Origin: Candidatus Peribacteraceae bacterium
Lineage (GTDB): Bacteria > Patescibacteriota > Gracilibacteria > Peribacterales > Peribacteraceae
NCBI GenBank assembly: GCA_022843885.1
Contig: JALHMU010000001.1
Coordinates: forward strand, 1 to 47,797
DNA: 47,797 bases
Direction: 5' to 3'
Shown: one piece after another, positions 1 to 7,176 of the stretch
Layout of the letters: each line of letters starts with the position of its first letter
Numbering within the stretch: position 1 is the stretch's first letter
The notes under the pieces: model-generated
What the model saw: only the letters and a program-made list of their open reading frames with translations
Told to the model about the DNA's origin: nothing
Databases searched by the model: none
Translations under genes and position numbers: made by a program

Positions 1-35
1 GAGGATTCATGGCAAAGCAGGATAGCACATTTCCC

Positions 36-404
36 TCATCCAAACACACTCTCTAGCTCTTGAATATGTTCGGTCACACGATCGTTCGAGACACACAGAA
101 TGTCGATTCGACCTGGCCCGTCATAGTTCTGTTCGATGCACCACGCATGAATCGCACGTTGCAGACAGCGCCGCTTTCGCCGGTCGACCGCAAGACGAAT
201 CGGATAGCGTTCATTATTGGTCGAACGTGTTTTCACTTCAAAAAACACCATCATCTTTTCTCCTGGATCAAACGCGATGATATCCAGCTCATCTCGTCCG
301 AACCGGACATTCGTTCCGCGTATCTCAAAGCCCTCTTTCTTCAAAAAATCGACGGCGACTTGCTCACCTTTCATGCCGAGGATGTGAGATGCAGGAAGAT
401 GCAT
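36..404 (-). CDS. YraN/UPF0102 family endonuclease-like protein
   Basis: This 122-residue protein matches the UPF0102/YraN family, which has a restriction-endonuclease-like fold and is thought to act on DNA. The sequence shows the family's N-terminal G-x-x-GE-x-x-A segment (residues 10-18), an asparagine-arginine followed by a G-x-DELDIIA core (about 33-44), and the conserved VFFEVKTR strand (about 53-60). The acidic residues and the lysine of the last two motifs form the presumed nuclease site. The length is normal for the family. The gene is divergent from the ComM-type ATPase gene, and yraN next to comM or dprA is a common arrangement in bacteria, which supports a role in DNA processing or uptake. 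A 16-bp inverted repeat lies between the two genes. The family assignment is sure; the biochemical role is family inference. Confidence 0.9.
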   Translation of the reverse strand: MHLPASHILGMKGEQVAVDFLKKEGFEIRGTNVRFGRDELDIIAFDPGEKMMVFFEVKTRSTNNERYPIRLAVDRRKRRCLQRAIHAWCIEQNYDGPGRIDILCVSNDRVTEHIQELESVFG

Positions 405-453
405 TTAGAACATGAGGTCGAAAAAATGTCTTCGGAAAGAGCTTGCCATAAAG

Positions 454-469
454 GTGTACGAAAGTACAC
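454..469. promoter_or_regulatory. Inverted repeat GTGTAC-GAAA-GTACAC, candidate operator between yraN and comM
   Basis: A perfect 6-bp inverted repeat with a GAAA centre lies 25 nt before the comM start and about 50 nt before the divergent yraN start. Extended by one base, it closely resembles the repeat upstream of ssb at 15975-15990, with the same arms, spacing and A-rich centre. It could be an operator for a repressor shared by DNA-processing genes. The GTAC-N4-GTAC form recalls some LexA boxes, for example the cyanobacterial type, but no lexA gene is in the window and this link is inference. Confidence 0.5.
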
Positions 470-494
470 TCAATCTATTCCCTTCTTCTCTCCC

Positions 495-1997
495 ATGCTT
501 ACACAGCTCACCTCCTTTGAAACCGTCGGCATCGAATCCGTTCCTGTGTCCGTCGAAGTTGGCGTCACGCCCACTGCCAGCGAACCAAAGTTTCTCATCG
601 TCGGACTTGGCGACACTGCCGTGCAAGAAAGCAAGCAACGCGTCGCGATGGCACTGAAAAGTTCCGGCTTCAAACTTCCGATGGGTCGCATTCTCAGCGT
701 GAACCTCGCACCTGCACATTTGCGTAAAGCTGGATCACGGTATGACCTTCCAATTGCACTTGGCATTCTCGGAAGTAGTAACATCGTGGATCTTCCACTC
801 GATTTTTTCAAAGATGCGGCCTTCATCGGTGAGCTCGCATTCGATGGATCACTTCGTCACGTGAGTGGTGTGCTTTCCGCAACACTTGCCGCACGCAAAC
901 ACGGCATCAAACGCATGATTGTTCCACTCGTGAATGCGCCGGAAGCAGGACTTGTTCCTGATATCGAAGTTATCCCCGCATCGAACTTGAAAGAACTCAT
1001 CGCGATCCTCAAAGGCGAGATCGCAAAGCCAGTTGTCATTCCACCTGCATCCAGTCCCGTACGTACGGAACACACGATCGACTTCTCGGACGTTCGTGGG
1101 CAACTTGCGGCTAAGCGTGCGCTCGAAATTGCTGCTGCAGGGGGACATAACGTGCTCCTCTCCGGTGCCCCAGGATCAGGTAAAACGCTCTTGGCGAAGG
1201 CATTACGAACTATTCTCCCACCACTCTCACGCGATGAATCACTGGAAGTCACCGGTATTTATTCCGTCGCAAATCTTTTGCCTGCCGGTACACCACTCAT
1301 TTCCGAACGACCCATTCGCACTGTGCATCACACCGCGAGCGGTGTCGCAATTGTTGGTGGTGGACAGATCCCAGGACCGGGCGAAATTTCCCTCGCGCAT
1401 CGTGGTGTGTTGTTCCTTGATGAGCTCGCAGAATTTCCTGCGCAAGTGCTCGAAGTATTACGTCAACCACTCGAAGATCGTCGTATTACGATCAACCGCG
1501 CGCAAGGCACCGTCACATTTCCGGCTGACTTCATTTTAGTTGCTGCGATGAACCCACCGAAGTTTTCTGCAGGCGGAGAACTCAAAATCAAACGTCGTAT
1601 CAGTGCGCCACTTTTGGATCGCATTGATCTCACGATTGACGTGCAATCGGTCGACATCGCCGATCTCCAACAAAAGAAAGATCCGAATGCGGAAACGAGT
1701 GAAACGATTCGTGCACGGGTACTTGCCGCACGTGAACGTCAACTCAAGCGTTTCAAGAATGCACATCTTCGAACCAATAAAGAAATGAGCGTCAGAGACA
1801 TCGAAAAATTCTGTGTGCTTGATGCAAAGAGCGAACAACTCCTCCGTGCTGCCGCGCAAAAATTGGATCTCTCTGCACGCAGTTATCACCGCACCATCAA
1901 AGTCGCTCGTACGATTGCAGACTTGGCTGGAAGTGACGAAATCGCGGTCACACACGTCGCTGAAGCATTGCAGTACAGGCAGTCGATTGGCATTTGA
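495..1997 (+). CDS. comM: ComM/YifB-type Mg-chelatase-like AAA+ ATPase
   Basis: The 500-residue protein has the full ComM/YifB architecture. An N-terminal ChlI-like domain (about 1-175) contains the family signature IVGLGD and the SVNLAPA-x-x-RK-x-G segment. The AAA+ module begins near residue 200, with Walker A GAPGSGKT (224-231), Walker B VLFLDELAEF (about 291-300) and a C-terminal helical lid. ComM homologues are hexameric helicases that promote branch migration during integration of transformed DNA. The reading frame is open far upstream to position 60, but homology starts exactly at the ATG at 495, which gives the usual family length, so that start is chosen. A promoter for the next gene overlaps the stop codon. 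The neighbouring divergent yraN fits a DNA uptake and recombination role. Confidence 0.92.
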   Translation: MLTQLTSFETVGIESVPVSVEVGVTPTASEPKFLIVGLGDTAVQESKQRVAMALKSSGFKLPMGRILSVNLAPAHLRKAGSRYDLPIALGILGSSNIVDLPLDFFKDAAFIGELAFDGSLRHVSGVLSATLAARKHGIKRMIVPLVNAPEAGLVPDIEVIPASNLKELIAILKGEIAKPVVIPPASSPVRTEHTIDFSDVRGQLAAKRALEIAAAGGHNVLLSGAPGSGKTLLAKALRTILPPLSRDESLEVTGIYSVANLLPAGTPLISERPIRTVHHTASGVAIVGGGQIPGPGEISLAHRGVLFLDELAEFPAQVLEVLRQPLEDRRITINRAQGTVTFPADFILVAAMNPPKFSAGGELKIKRRISAPLLDRIDLTIDVQSVDIADLQQKKDPNAETSETIRARVLAARERQLKRFKNAHLRTNKEMSVRDIEKFCVLDAKSEQLLRAAAQKLDLSARSYHRTIKVARTIADLAGSDEIAVTHVAEALQYRQSIGI

Positions 1998-2022
1998 TAC
2001 GGTGTTTTGACAGGTATATAAT
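1994..2022 (+). promoter_or_regulatory. Sigma-70-type promoter for guaD
   Basis: A -35 box TTGATA (1994-1999), overlapping the comM stop codon, and a consensus -10 box TATAAT (2017-2022) are separated by 17 bp. Transcription would start near 2029 and give a leader of about 65 nt. This contrasts with the very short leaders predicted for most genes here. A GGAG ribosome-binding site at 2083-2086 precedes the guaD ATG. Confidence 0.65.
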
Positions 2023-2093
2023 TCATGTTGAAGTAACAGTGATCCTTCACGTATCGGCACGATTTTCTTTCAATCTTTTTGTGGAGAATAGTA

Positions 2094-2588
2094 ATGAATA
2101 CGATTCTATCGGATGAAGATCGACATCTCATATTCATGCGCGAAGCCATTCGCCTTTCTCAAGAAGGCATAGATGGCAATCATGGCGGCCCATTCGGCGC
2201 GCTCATCGTACGAGATGGTGAGGTTGTCGGAAGTGGCTACAACCGCGTTCCTTCGTTATCGGATCCTTCGGCACATGCCGAAGTGACCGCGATCCGTGAT
2301 GCCGGTCACAAGCTGAAGAATCCGCATCTCGAAGGATGTGTGCTGTATACATCCTGTCAACCTTGTCCGATGTGTCTCGGTGCAACTCTTTGGGCGCACA
2401 TCGAAAAAATCTATTACGCCGCGACGGAGCAAGATGCGGCAGAGATAGGATTCGATGATGCGAACTTTTACCGACGGCTGGGGTTTGTCTACACCAAGGT
2501 CGAGATCCCGATGGTCAACTTGCTTCGCGAAGAAGCTGTTACTGTCATGCAAAAGTGGTTCACGAAGCAATATCGGATCCGCTACTAG
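2094..2588 (+). CDS. guaD: Guanine deaminase (cytidine deaminase superfamily)
   Basis: This 164-residue zinc hydrolase of the CDA fold most closely resembles bacterial GuaD, which deaminates guanine to xanthine. Visible motifs are GGPFGA near the N-terminus, the zinc-binding and catalytic HAEVTAIR, the second zinc site SCQPCPMCLGA, and the GuaD-type E-x-GFDD segment. The last two fit GuaD better than tRNA adenosine deaminase TadA, which is the alternative. The ATG at 2094 is chosen because GGAG lies 7 nt upstream; an in-frame TTG at 2079 lacks this. It is followed by an intrinsic terminator and is probably monocistronic. Together with pyrF downstream it suggests limited base salvage in an organism with reduced metabolism. 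Confidence 0.85.
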   Translation: MNTILSDEDRHLIFMREAIRLSQEGIDGNHGGPFGALIVRDGEVVGSGYNRVPSLSDPSAHAEVTAIRDAGHKLKNPHLEGCVLYTSCQPCPMCLGATLWAHIEKIYYAATEQDAAEIGFDDANFYRRLGFVYTKVEIPMVNLLREEAVTVMQKWFTKQYRIRY

Positions 2589-2632
2589 CAAACGATGAAT
2601 CGTGCCATGCAGCTCCTGTAGCTGCAAACTTT

Positions 2633-2660
2633 AGGGCTCTCAACGTGAGGGCCTTTTCTT
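2633..2660 (+). terminator. Intrinsic terminator after guaD
   Basis: An 8-bp stem (GGCTCTCA at 2635-2642 with TGAGGGCC at 2646-2653, one G-T pair, ACG loop) is followed by TTTTCTT. A second, weaker hairpin (GCAGCT/AGCTGC) lies just upstream at about 2609-2625. The pyrF promoter-like hexamer TATGCT begins at the end of the T-tract. Confidence 0.75.
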
Positions 2661-2677
2661 ATGCTATGATCCATTCG

Positions 2678-3517
2678 ATGCACTTCGCAGACGCACTACA
2701 GGCCAAGATCAACGCAACATCCCCCGTGTGTGTCGGGCTGGATCCGATCGTTTCCAAGCTCCCAGAAGGAGTCGAGAAGTCGGTCGCAGGTGTGAAAGAT
2801 TTTTGTATCGGCATCATCGATAGCACGAAAGACATCGCGTCATCCGTGAAGCCGCAGATGGCATACTTTGAATTGCTCGGTTGGGAAGGAATGAAAGTGT
2901 TTTGGGAAGTGTGTGCGTATGCAAAAAAACAAGGACTCATCGTTATCGCAGATGGAAAGCGCAATGACATCGGCTCAACCTGCGAAGCCTACGCCGATGC
3001 GTATCTCTTCAAAGATTCTCCGATCGATGCACTGACCGTGTCGCCATATCTCGGATCAGATGGCATCAATCCATTCATCGAACGTTGCGAGAAAAACGAA
3101 AAAGGTATCTTCGTCCTTGTGAAGACAAGCAACGCGAGCTCCGGTGAACTGCAAGATCTTCCGGTTGGAGATGAGGCCGTGCATGAACACATGGCACAGC
3201 TTGTCGAAAGTTGGGCGGCACAGAAGATCGGACCAACCACAAATCTCTCCTTCATCGGTGCTGTCGTTGGCGCAACGTATCCGGAAGAACTCAAATATCT
3301 CCGCACGCTCATGTCGCACGTTCCGTTCCTGATCCCAGGCTACGGTGCACAAGGCGGTGGAGCAGAAGATGCCAAGTACGGCTTCTTGCCAGATGGCACA
3401 GGTGCCATCGTCAACGCGGCACGTTCCATCAACTACGCATCAAGCAAAGCAGACTGGCGTGATGCAGCACATGCTGCAGCGGTTGCAATGCGTGACGATC
3501 TTCAGAAGGTTCGTTAG
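2678..3517 (+). CDS. pyrF: Orotidine 5'-phosphate decarboxylase
   Basis: This protein of about 279 residues is a type-2 (PyrF subfamily 2) OMP decarboxylase, converting OMP to UMP in the last step of de novo pyrimidine synthesis. The N-terminal VGLDP, the KPQMAYFE strand, the catalytic DGKRNDIGST segment and the VLVKTSN-x-SS strand match the family, as does the C-terminal PGYGAQGG phosphate-binding loop. The ATG at 2678 is preferred by homology; an in-frame ATG at 2666 is possible. TATGCT (2660-2665) and TATGAT (2665-2670) lie 12 and 7 nt upstream and no Shine-Dalgarno is visible, so the mRNA may be nearly leaderless. The stop overlaps the stop of the convergent SLH gene by 4 nt. No other pyr gene is in the window. 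Confidence 0.92.
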   Translation: MHFADALQAKINATSPVCVGLDPIVSKLPEGVEKSVAGVKDFCIGIIDSTKDIASSVKPQMAYFELLGWEGMKVFWEVCAYAKKQGLIVIADGKRNDIGSTCEAYADAYLFKDSPIDALTVSPYLGSDGINPFIERCEKNEKGIFVLVKTSNASSGELQDLPVGDEAVHEHMAQLVESWAAQKIGPTTNLSFIGAVVGATYPEELKYLRTLMSHVPFLIPGYGAQGGGAEDAKYGFLPDGTGAIVNAARSINYASSKADWRDAAHAAAVAMRDDLQKVR

Positions 3518-5175
3518 TACGACAACGTCGGACCTTCGGCAATCGGTGCCGGCAACGCAATCCAGCGGAACTGACCAGCTTCGTCCGTCCATTGAATGCT
3601 GCCGAATTCACTCGTGGATCCTGCTTTGTCGAGTGTCACTTTCACCGTACCGGTCGCACCGTTCGGAATCTGTACATCGGCGCGAAGCTCAAGTGCACGT
3701 CCGCTTGCGTCGACACTTCCGATAGACGTCGGAATGATCGGACAGCGGATGCCTTCCTGTGTCATCGTGCATTCCGCAACGCCGACTGAACCCGGAGATG
3801 ATAGTCGCATGTTCGAAAGCTGCACGTTTCCGGTGATTGCCGGCGTGAAGAGAATCGAAGATAGGAACACACGCTTGCTCGGTGCAACTTTTGCAATCAC
3901 ATCAAATCCGCCGAGCAATTTGCCTGTACCGCTTTGCAATGTGCCTGTGGCGTTTCCACGTCGTTTCACCGAACTGATGGTGCCGTAGGACGTCTGGTGC
4001 GCAGGGAATGGTGCAGGGAACACGATTTCCGATGTGATGCCCGTTTGCTTGCCATAGATCGACATGCTGAATGTTTGCATCTGGAAAAATTGCTCCGAGC
4101 CACCGCCGTTTTCCGGAGTTTTCATATTGGCCAACGCGACAAAGCGATAGCTCATGTTTGGTTGCAATAAGAAACCCGAACCGATGTTCGTAAATTCATA
4201 AATGCGTTTGTAGTTCGCAACATCAGACGTGATGCGTCGCTTCAAAGAAATCACCTGCACGCCGGAACTCGTCACAATCTCGATCGATTCCAATGCTGGA
4301 ACTTCCTGCAACAGCACGATCTTTGCAGAACGAACTTCTGTCGGTTCTGTTTGCGCAGGCAATCCGACATCCGCAGCTGGCGTCGCAAGTCCTGCAACCA
4401 AGAATGTATTTTTCACCGGCAAGTCATACAACGATGTCTTCACGCTGGAAGAAGATGATGAACTTGAAGATGACGAAGAAGAGGAAAATGAGCTCGAAGA
4501 CGAAGAGCTGCTAGAACTGGAGGAACTACTTGAAGAGCTCCACTTGCCGCGCTCTGCAGCACGATATTCAGAGAGTTTGCCTTGTGATTCCGAGAGGAAT
4601 GCTGCGGCTAAACGTGACATCTGTCCACGTGTCAGTCCTGCATCAAATGCAATCGCAATGGGAAGTTCTACACCCTTATTTTTTGCAGAACGGTAGTACA
4701 CGTCGTACCAATTCGGGCTGGCCATCTTATCCATCGGATAGTTGTACAGCTCGACCATGATCTTGAGTGCTTCGGCATAGTTCACCGTATTAGCCGGGCG
4801 GAATTTTCCATCCGGATATCCTCCTACGATCAGATTTTCCTTCGCGTAACACACGTATCGACTGAACCAATCATTCGCCTGCACATCCGGAAAGCAGTTA
4901 TCAGAATCAGTAGTGGCGACAGTAGTACCAGAGTGACTTTCCAGAACGATCTTGAGGAATTCAGCACGATTCAACGTTTGATTCGGGCGGAATGTTCCGT
5001 CGCTGTAGCCCTCCAGTACCCCTTCCGAGGTGAGCAGACCGATAGCTGCTGCTTCGGCGGAGCCTTTACGGACATCCGTATACGGAACGTTGCTACCGGT
5101 GAAATCGAGCGCTGCGGCTGCGATCGGCAATGCGAACGTGAGGAGAGTAAAAAGGGAGAGGGTGCGGTTTTTCAT
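3514..5175 (-). CDS. Exported S-layer-homology protein with poly-serine linker
   Basis: The 553-residue protein starts with a signal peptide (about 1-22, cleavage after AAA). Two clear SLH repeats follow (about 31-74 and 94-141), each with a G-x-x-DG-x-FRP-x-x-x-x-x-RAE or YAE signature, and a weaker third repeat (about 155-195). Residues 213-244 are almost only serine, with one phenylalanine, and the rest is a beta-rich C-terminal region of unknown family. SLH domains normally anchor proteins to secondary cell-wall polymers, so this is probably a cell-surface or S-layer-associated protein whose serine linker projects the C-terminal domain. TATGCT (plus-strand 5184-5189) lies 8 nt before the ATG, with no Shine-Dalgarno. 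The gene is convergent with pyrF. Confidence 0.85.
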   Translation of the reverse strand: MKNRTLSLFTLLTFALPIAAAALDFTGSNVPYTDVRKGSAEAAAIGLLTSEGVLEGYSDGTFRPNQTLNRAEFLKIVLESHSGTTVATTDSDNCFPDVQANDWFSRYVCYAKENLIVGGYPDGKFRPANTVNYAEALKIMVELYNYPMDKMASPNWYDVYYRSAKNKGVELPIAIAFDAGLTRGQMSRLAAAFLSESQGKLSEYRAAERGKWSSSSSSSSSSSSSSSSSFSSSSSSSSSSSSSSVKTSLYDLPVKNTFLVAGLATPAADVGLPAQTEPTEVRSAKIVLLQEVPALESIEIVTSSGVQVISLKRRITSDVANYKRIYEFTNIGSGFLLQPNMSYRFVALANMKTPENGGGSEQFFQMQTFSMSIYGKQTGITSEIVFPAPFPAHQTSYGTISSVKRRGNATGTLQSGTGKLLGGFDVIAKVAPSKRVFLSSILFTPAITGNVQLSNMRLSSPGSVGVAECTMTQEGIRCPIIPTSIGSVDASGRALELRADVQIPNGATGTVKVTLDKAGSTSEFGSIQWTDEAGQFRWIALPAPIAEGPTLSY

Positions 5176-5273
5176 AGACCCTCAGCATAGCAGACCTCGC
5201 AATGCACACGAGTCTTTCGCATTCTTTTTCCATTTTGCCCGGGCTCTGTTTTGTTTTACGATTGTCTAAACAT

Positions 5274-5453
5274 ATGCAAATTCTCTTTTTCTCGGTCATT
5301 GCGCTGCTCCTTGTTGCTCTCACTGCAGCGGTATGGAAAGAGCATGGAAAAATTCACGCAATCGTCATCACGACGATTTCCGTTCTGCTCATCGGCATTT
5401 TTTACATCGTCTATTTAACTATTTTAGCTGATACCACTTCCTCATTTTTATGA
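5274..5453 (+). CDS. Small two-helix membrane protein
   Basis: A 59-residue protein with two hydrophobic helices (about 3-20 and 28-50), separated by the short charged loop WKEHGKIHA. No family is recognised. The ATG at 5274 is preferred over an upstream in-frame ATG at 5202 because hydrophobic coding begins there. It overlaps the next small membrane gene by ATGA, so the pair is probably translationally coupled and could form a two-subunit membrane assembly (inference). Confidence 0.6.
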   Translation: MQILFFSVIALLLVALTAAVWKEHGKIHAIVITTISVLLIGIFYIVYLTILADTTSSFL

Positions 5454-5614
5454 AAAAACCTGAATCCTGGTTGTATTCCGACTCCTTCCTCAAACGTGCC
5501 TTCGCGATCTGGGGACATTATTTCGTCGCAAACATGATCATTGGCGCAGTCATCTTTGCCGTTGCATTCATGTTTGTCCTCGCGTTTGCAGGAATCGCGG
5601 CGGTGTATCAATAA
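5450..5614 (+). CDS. Small single-helix membrane protein, coupled to the preceding gene
   Basis: This 54-residue reading frame has an amphipathic N-terminus rich in aromatic and charged residues (1-25) and one hydrophobic helix (about 27-51). Its start overlaps the stop of the upstream small membrane gene as ATGA, which is the main evidence that it is real. No family is recognised. It ends just before the convergent 274-residue membrane protein. Confidence 0.6.
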   Translation: MKKPESWLYSDSFLKRAFAIWGHYFVANMIIGAVIFAVAFMFVLAFAGIAAVYQ

Positions 5615-5619
5615 ATTCT

Positions 5620-6444
5620 TTAGGGAATCGTTTGCACCGAAGGTGCGTCTTTAAAGCGCATGTACAATTTTGTGCCCACACCAAGTATCAACAGACGCTG
5701 CGAGGCGTTATAGAGCGAGCCAAGTGCGCAAACCCCCCAAAACAGGAGTGCGCCGATATAGATATTGGGTGCACCGGCTACGCTTAGTAACCCAAAACCC
5801 ATGATAATGAAAACGACACATCCCATCGCAGATCTTCGTAACTGCGTCGCTGAAAATGATGAATAGGTTTTATCGGCCTGGATGATCAGTTGTAATGCTG
5901 TATCGAGAGCATCTTTTGTAGAAACGTTTTCGAAAACAAGTACGATCTGAAAAATTTCCGACGGCTGAAGGTGCTGTTTATTTCGCAGCAGATAACGAAA
6001 TCCTTTCACGATACTGTATGCAAATGCGTGTGGCTGCGCACCGAGGATTTGTAAAACAGGCCTTGCACCTTTGCGCAGTCCCTCAAAAAAGGTTGTGTGA
6101 CGGTTTTGAATCTTGCATCCCATGCTCCAGATACAGGCATTCATACATGTCACCGAGAAAAACATGCCAATGAAGAGAAGAAATGCGAAGACGAAGAAAA
6201 AAAGTATTCCATATAGAATTGGCGCACCCTCCAGGCCTGTTTGAAGCGTGAGTACCAATGCCGTAGGATTTTCTTTCGGAAGAAAGATAAAGACGAGTAT
6301 AAAAAAGAAAATCAACCAGATCGCACCGATAACTGTTCGTAACACTGCAAAACAAAAGAGATACACCCAAATCCTGAAACTTTCCCATGCCAGAGCTTGG
6401 GCTTCCGAAAACAAGGAGTCGGCACTTTCCAATTGATGTTCCAT
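5620..6444 (-). CDS. Hypothetical polytopic membrane protein
   Basis: A 274-residue protein with an acidic N-terminus, two long hydrophobic stretches (about 27-55 and 72-100), a hydrophilic central section (about 105-205) and a C-terminal hydrophobic pair (about 207-255). The layout resembles the small integral membrane proteins of unknown function common in CPR genomes. No catalytic motif is seen. TAGAAT (complement of 6451-6456) lies 6 nt before the ATG, another near-leaderless arrangement. Downstream on the minus strand it meets the small plus-strand membrane gene tail to tail with a 5-nt gap. Confidence 0.7.
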   Translation of the reverse strand: MEHQLESADSLFSEAQALAWESFRIWVYLFCFAVLRTVIGAIWLIFFFILVFIFLPKENPTALVLTLQTGLEGAPILYGILFFFVFAFLLFIGMFFSVTCMNACIWSMGCKIQNRHTTFFEGLRKGARPVLQILGAQPHAFAYSIVKGFRYLLRNKQHLQPSEIFQIVLVFENVSTKDALDTALQLIIQADKTYSSFSATQLRRSAMGCVVFIIMGFGLLSVAGAPNIYIGALLFWGVCALGSLYNASQRLLILGVGTKLYMRFKDAPSVQTIP

Positions 6445-6481
6445 AGAGAGATTCTATCAGGCTGAACGTACAATTTCACGT

Positions 6482-6555
6482 TGGTGACCCTGGCGGGAAT
6501 CGAACCTGCATTTACCCCTTAGGAGAGGGTCGTTCTGTCATTGAACTACAGGGTC
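6482..6555 (-). tRNA. tRNA-Arg (anticodon CCT)
   Basis: The minus strand folds into a cloverleaf: acceptor GACCCTG/CAGGGTC, D-stem GTTC/GAAC, anticodon stem ACCCT/GGGGT with loop CTCCTAA, and a T-loop TTCGATT. Discriminator A and an encoded CCA follow. The anticodon occupies 6521-6523 and reads AGG. The T-stem contains one A-C mismatch. It lies between the degenerate MBL gene and the membrane protein gene. Confidence 0.92.
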
Positions 6556-6597
6556 ACGTAAAAAGACCGTGAGCATCTGCGCGTTACATGTGTGCGC

Positions 6598-7125
6598 TTA
6601 GCTCAAGATGATCGTTTTCCTCGTGTCGGTCGGGAGTGAACTGGATTGCAGTTTCACTTCAGAGACAGTTTCCGGATCAGCAGATCCGCATGCTTTTGCG
6701 ATGGCACCGATATCGGCTTTTTCTCCTGCGATGAGAACAAGAACGCGTGGATCGACCGATTCAACGAGCGCCTTCACAGCCTTCGCTTCATCGGCACGGA
6801 CGACTAAAATGCCCGTATCACCGAGACGTTCAAGATCTGCGTCGCTCCAAGGCAAGACTGGCTCGTCAACAAATGCGATACGCATTCCTTCTGCATCACA
6901 GACGAAAGAAATCTGCTTTCCATCTTCCTGACCGATGCCGCGAATGAACATTTCATCAAAGTCATATTCACCCGGCCAACAGACGATGTTCTGACTGAAT
7001 TCTTCCATCGGATGACTGACAAGCATGCGAGCTTTTCCTTCCGGCTTGTCCGGAAAGACGAGGAAGGTGGACGACTTGGTCGTCACTTCGCATGCGCTGC
7101 CTTTGCTGAGGGCGATCTTCACCAT
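6598..7125 (-). CDS. Degenerate MBL-fold (UlaG/RomA-like) protein
   Basis: A 175-residue protein whose central WPGEYDF-x-x-x-FIRGI strand pair and following RIAFVDEP segment look like the PGEYE / lacks-nothing core of short CPR metallo-beta-lactamase-fold hydrolases. The HxHxDH metal-binding motif of active enzymes is absent: where it would be expected only LVSHPMEEF is seen. The protein is also short for the fold, so it is probably catalytically dead or structural. It follows lspA and murA on the same strand with short gaps, suggesting one transcript. TAGGAT (complement of 7134-7139) lies 8 nt before its ATG, so an internal promoter is also possible. The family call is by pattern only and moderately sure. 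Confidence 0.6.
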   Translation of the reverse strand: MVKIALSKGSACEVTTKSSTFLVFPDKPEGKARMLVSHPMEEFSQNIVCWPGEYDFDEMFIRGIGQEDGKQISFVCDAEGMRIAFVDEPVLPWSDADLERLGDTGILVVRADEAKAVKALVESVDPRVLVLIAGEKADIGAIAKACGSADPETVSEVKLQSSSLPTDTRKTIILS

Positions 7126-7176
7126 AGGGCGCTATCCTAGCGCAAAGAACAGACGAGTAAAAGAGCCGTTCGGGCC

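Noticed and set aside
60..494. 145-codon N-terminal extension of ComM
   Set aside because: It is antisense to yraN and homology to ComM begins exactly at 495.
4440..4540. Poly-serine tract as a sequencing or frameshift artefact
   Set aside because: The serines use varied codons, the frame stays open on both sides, and both flanks look like real protein.
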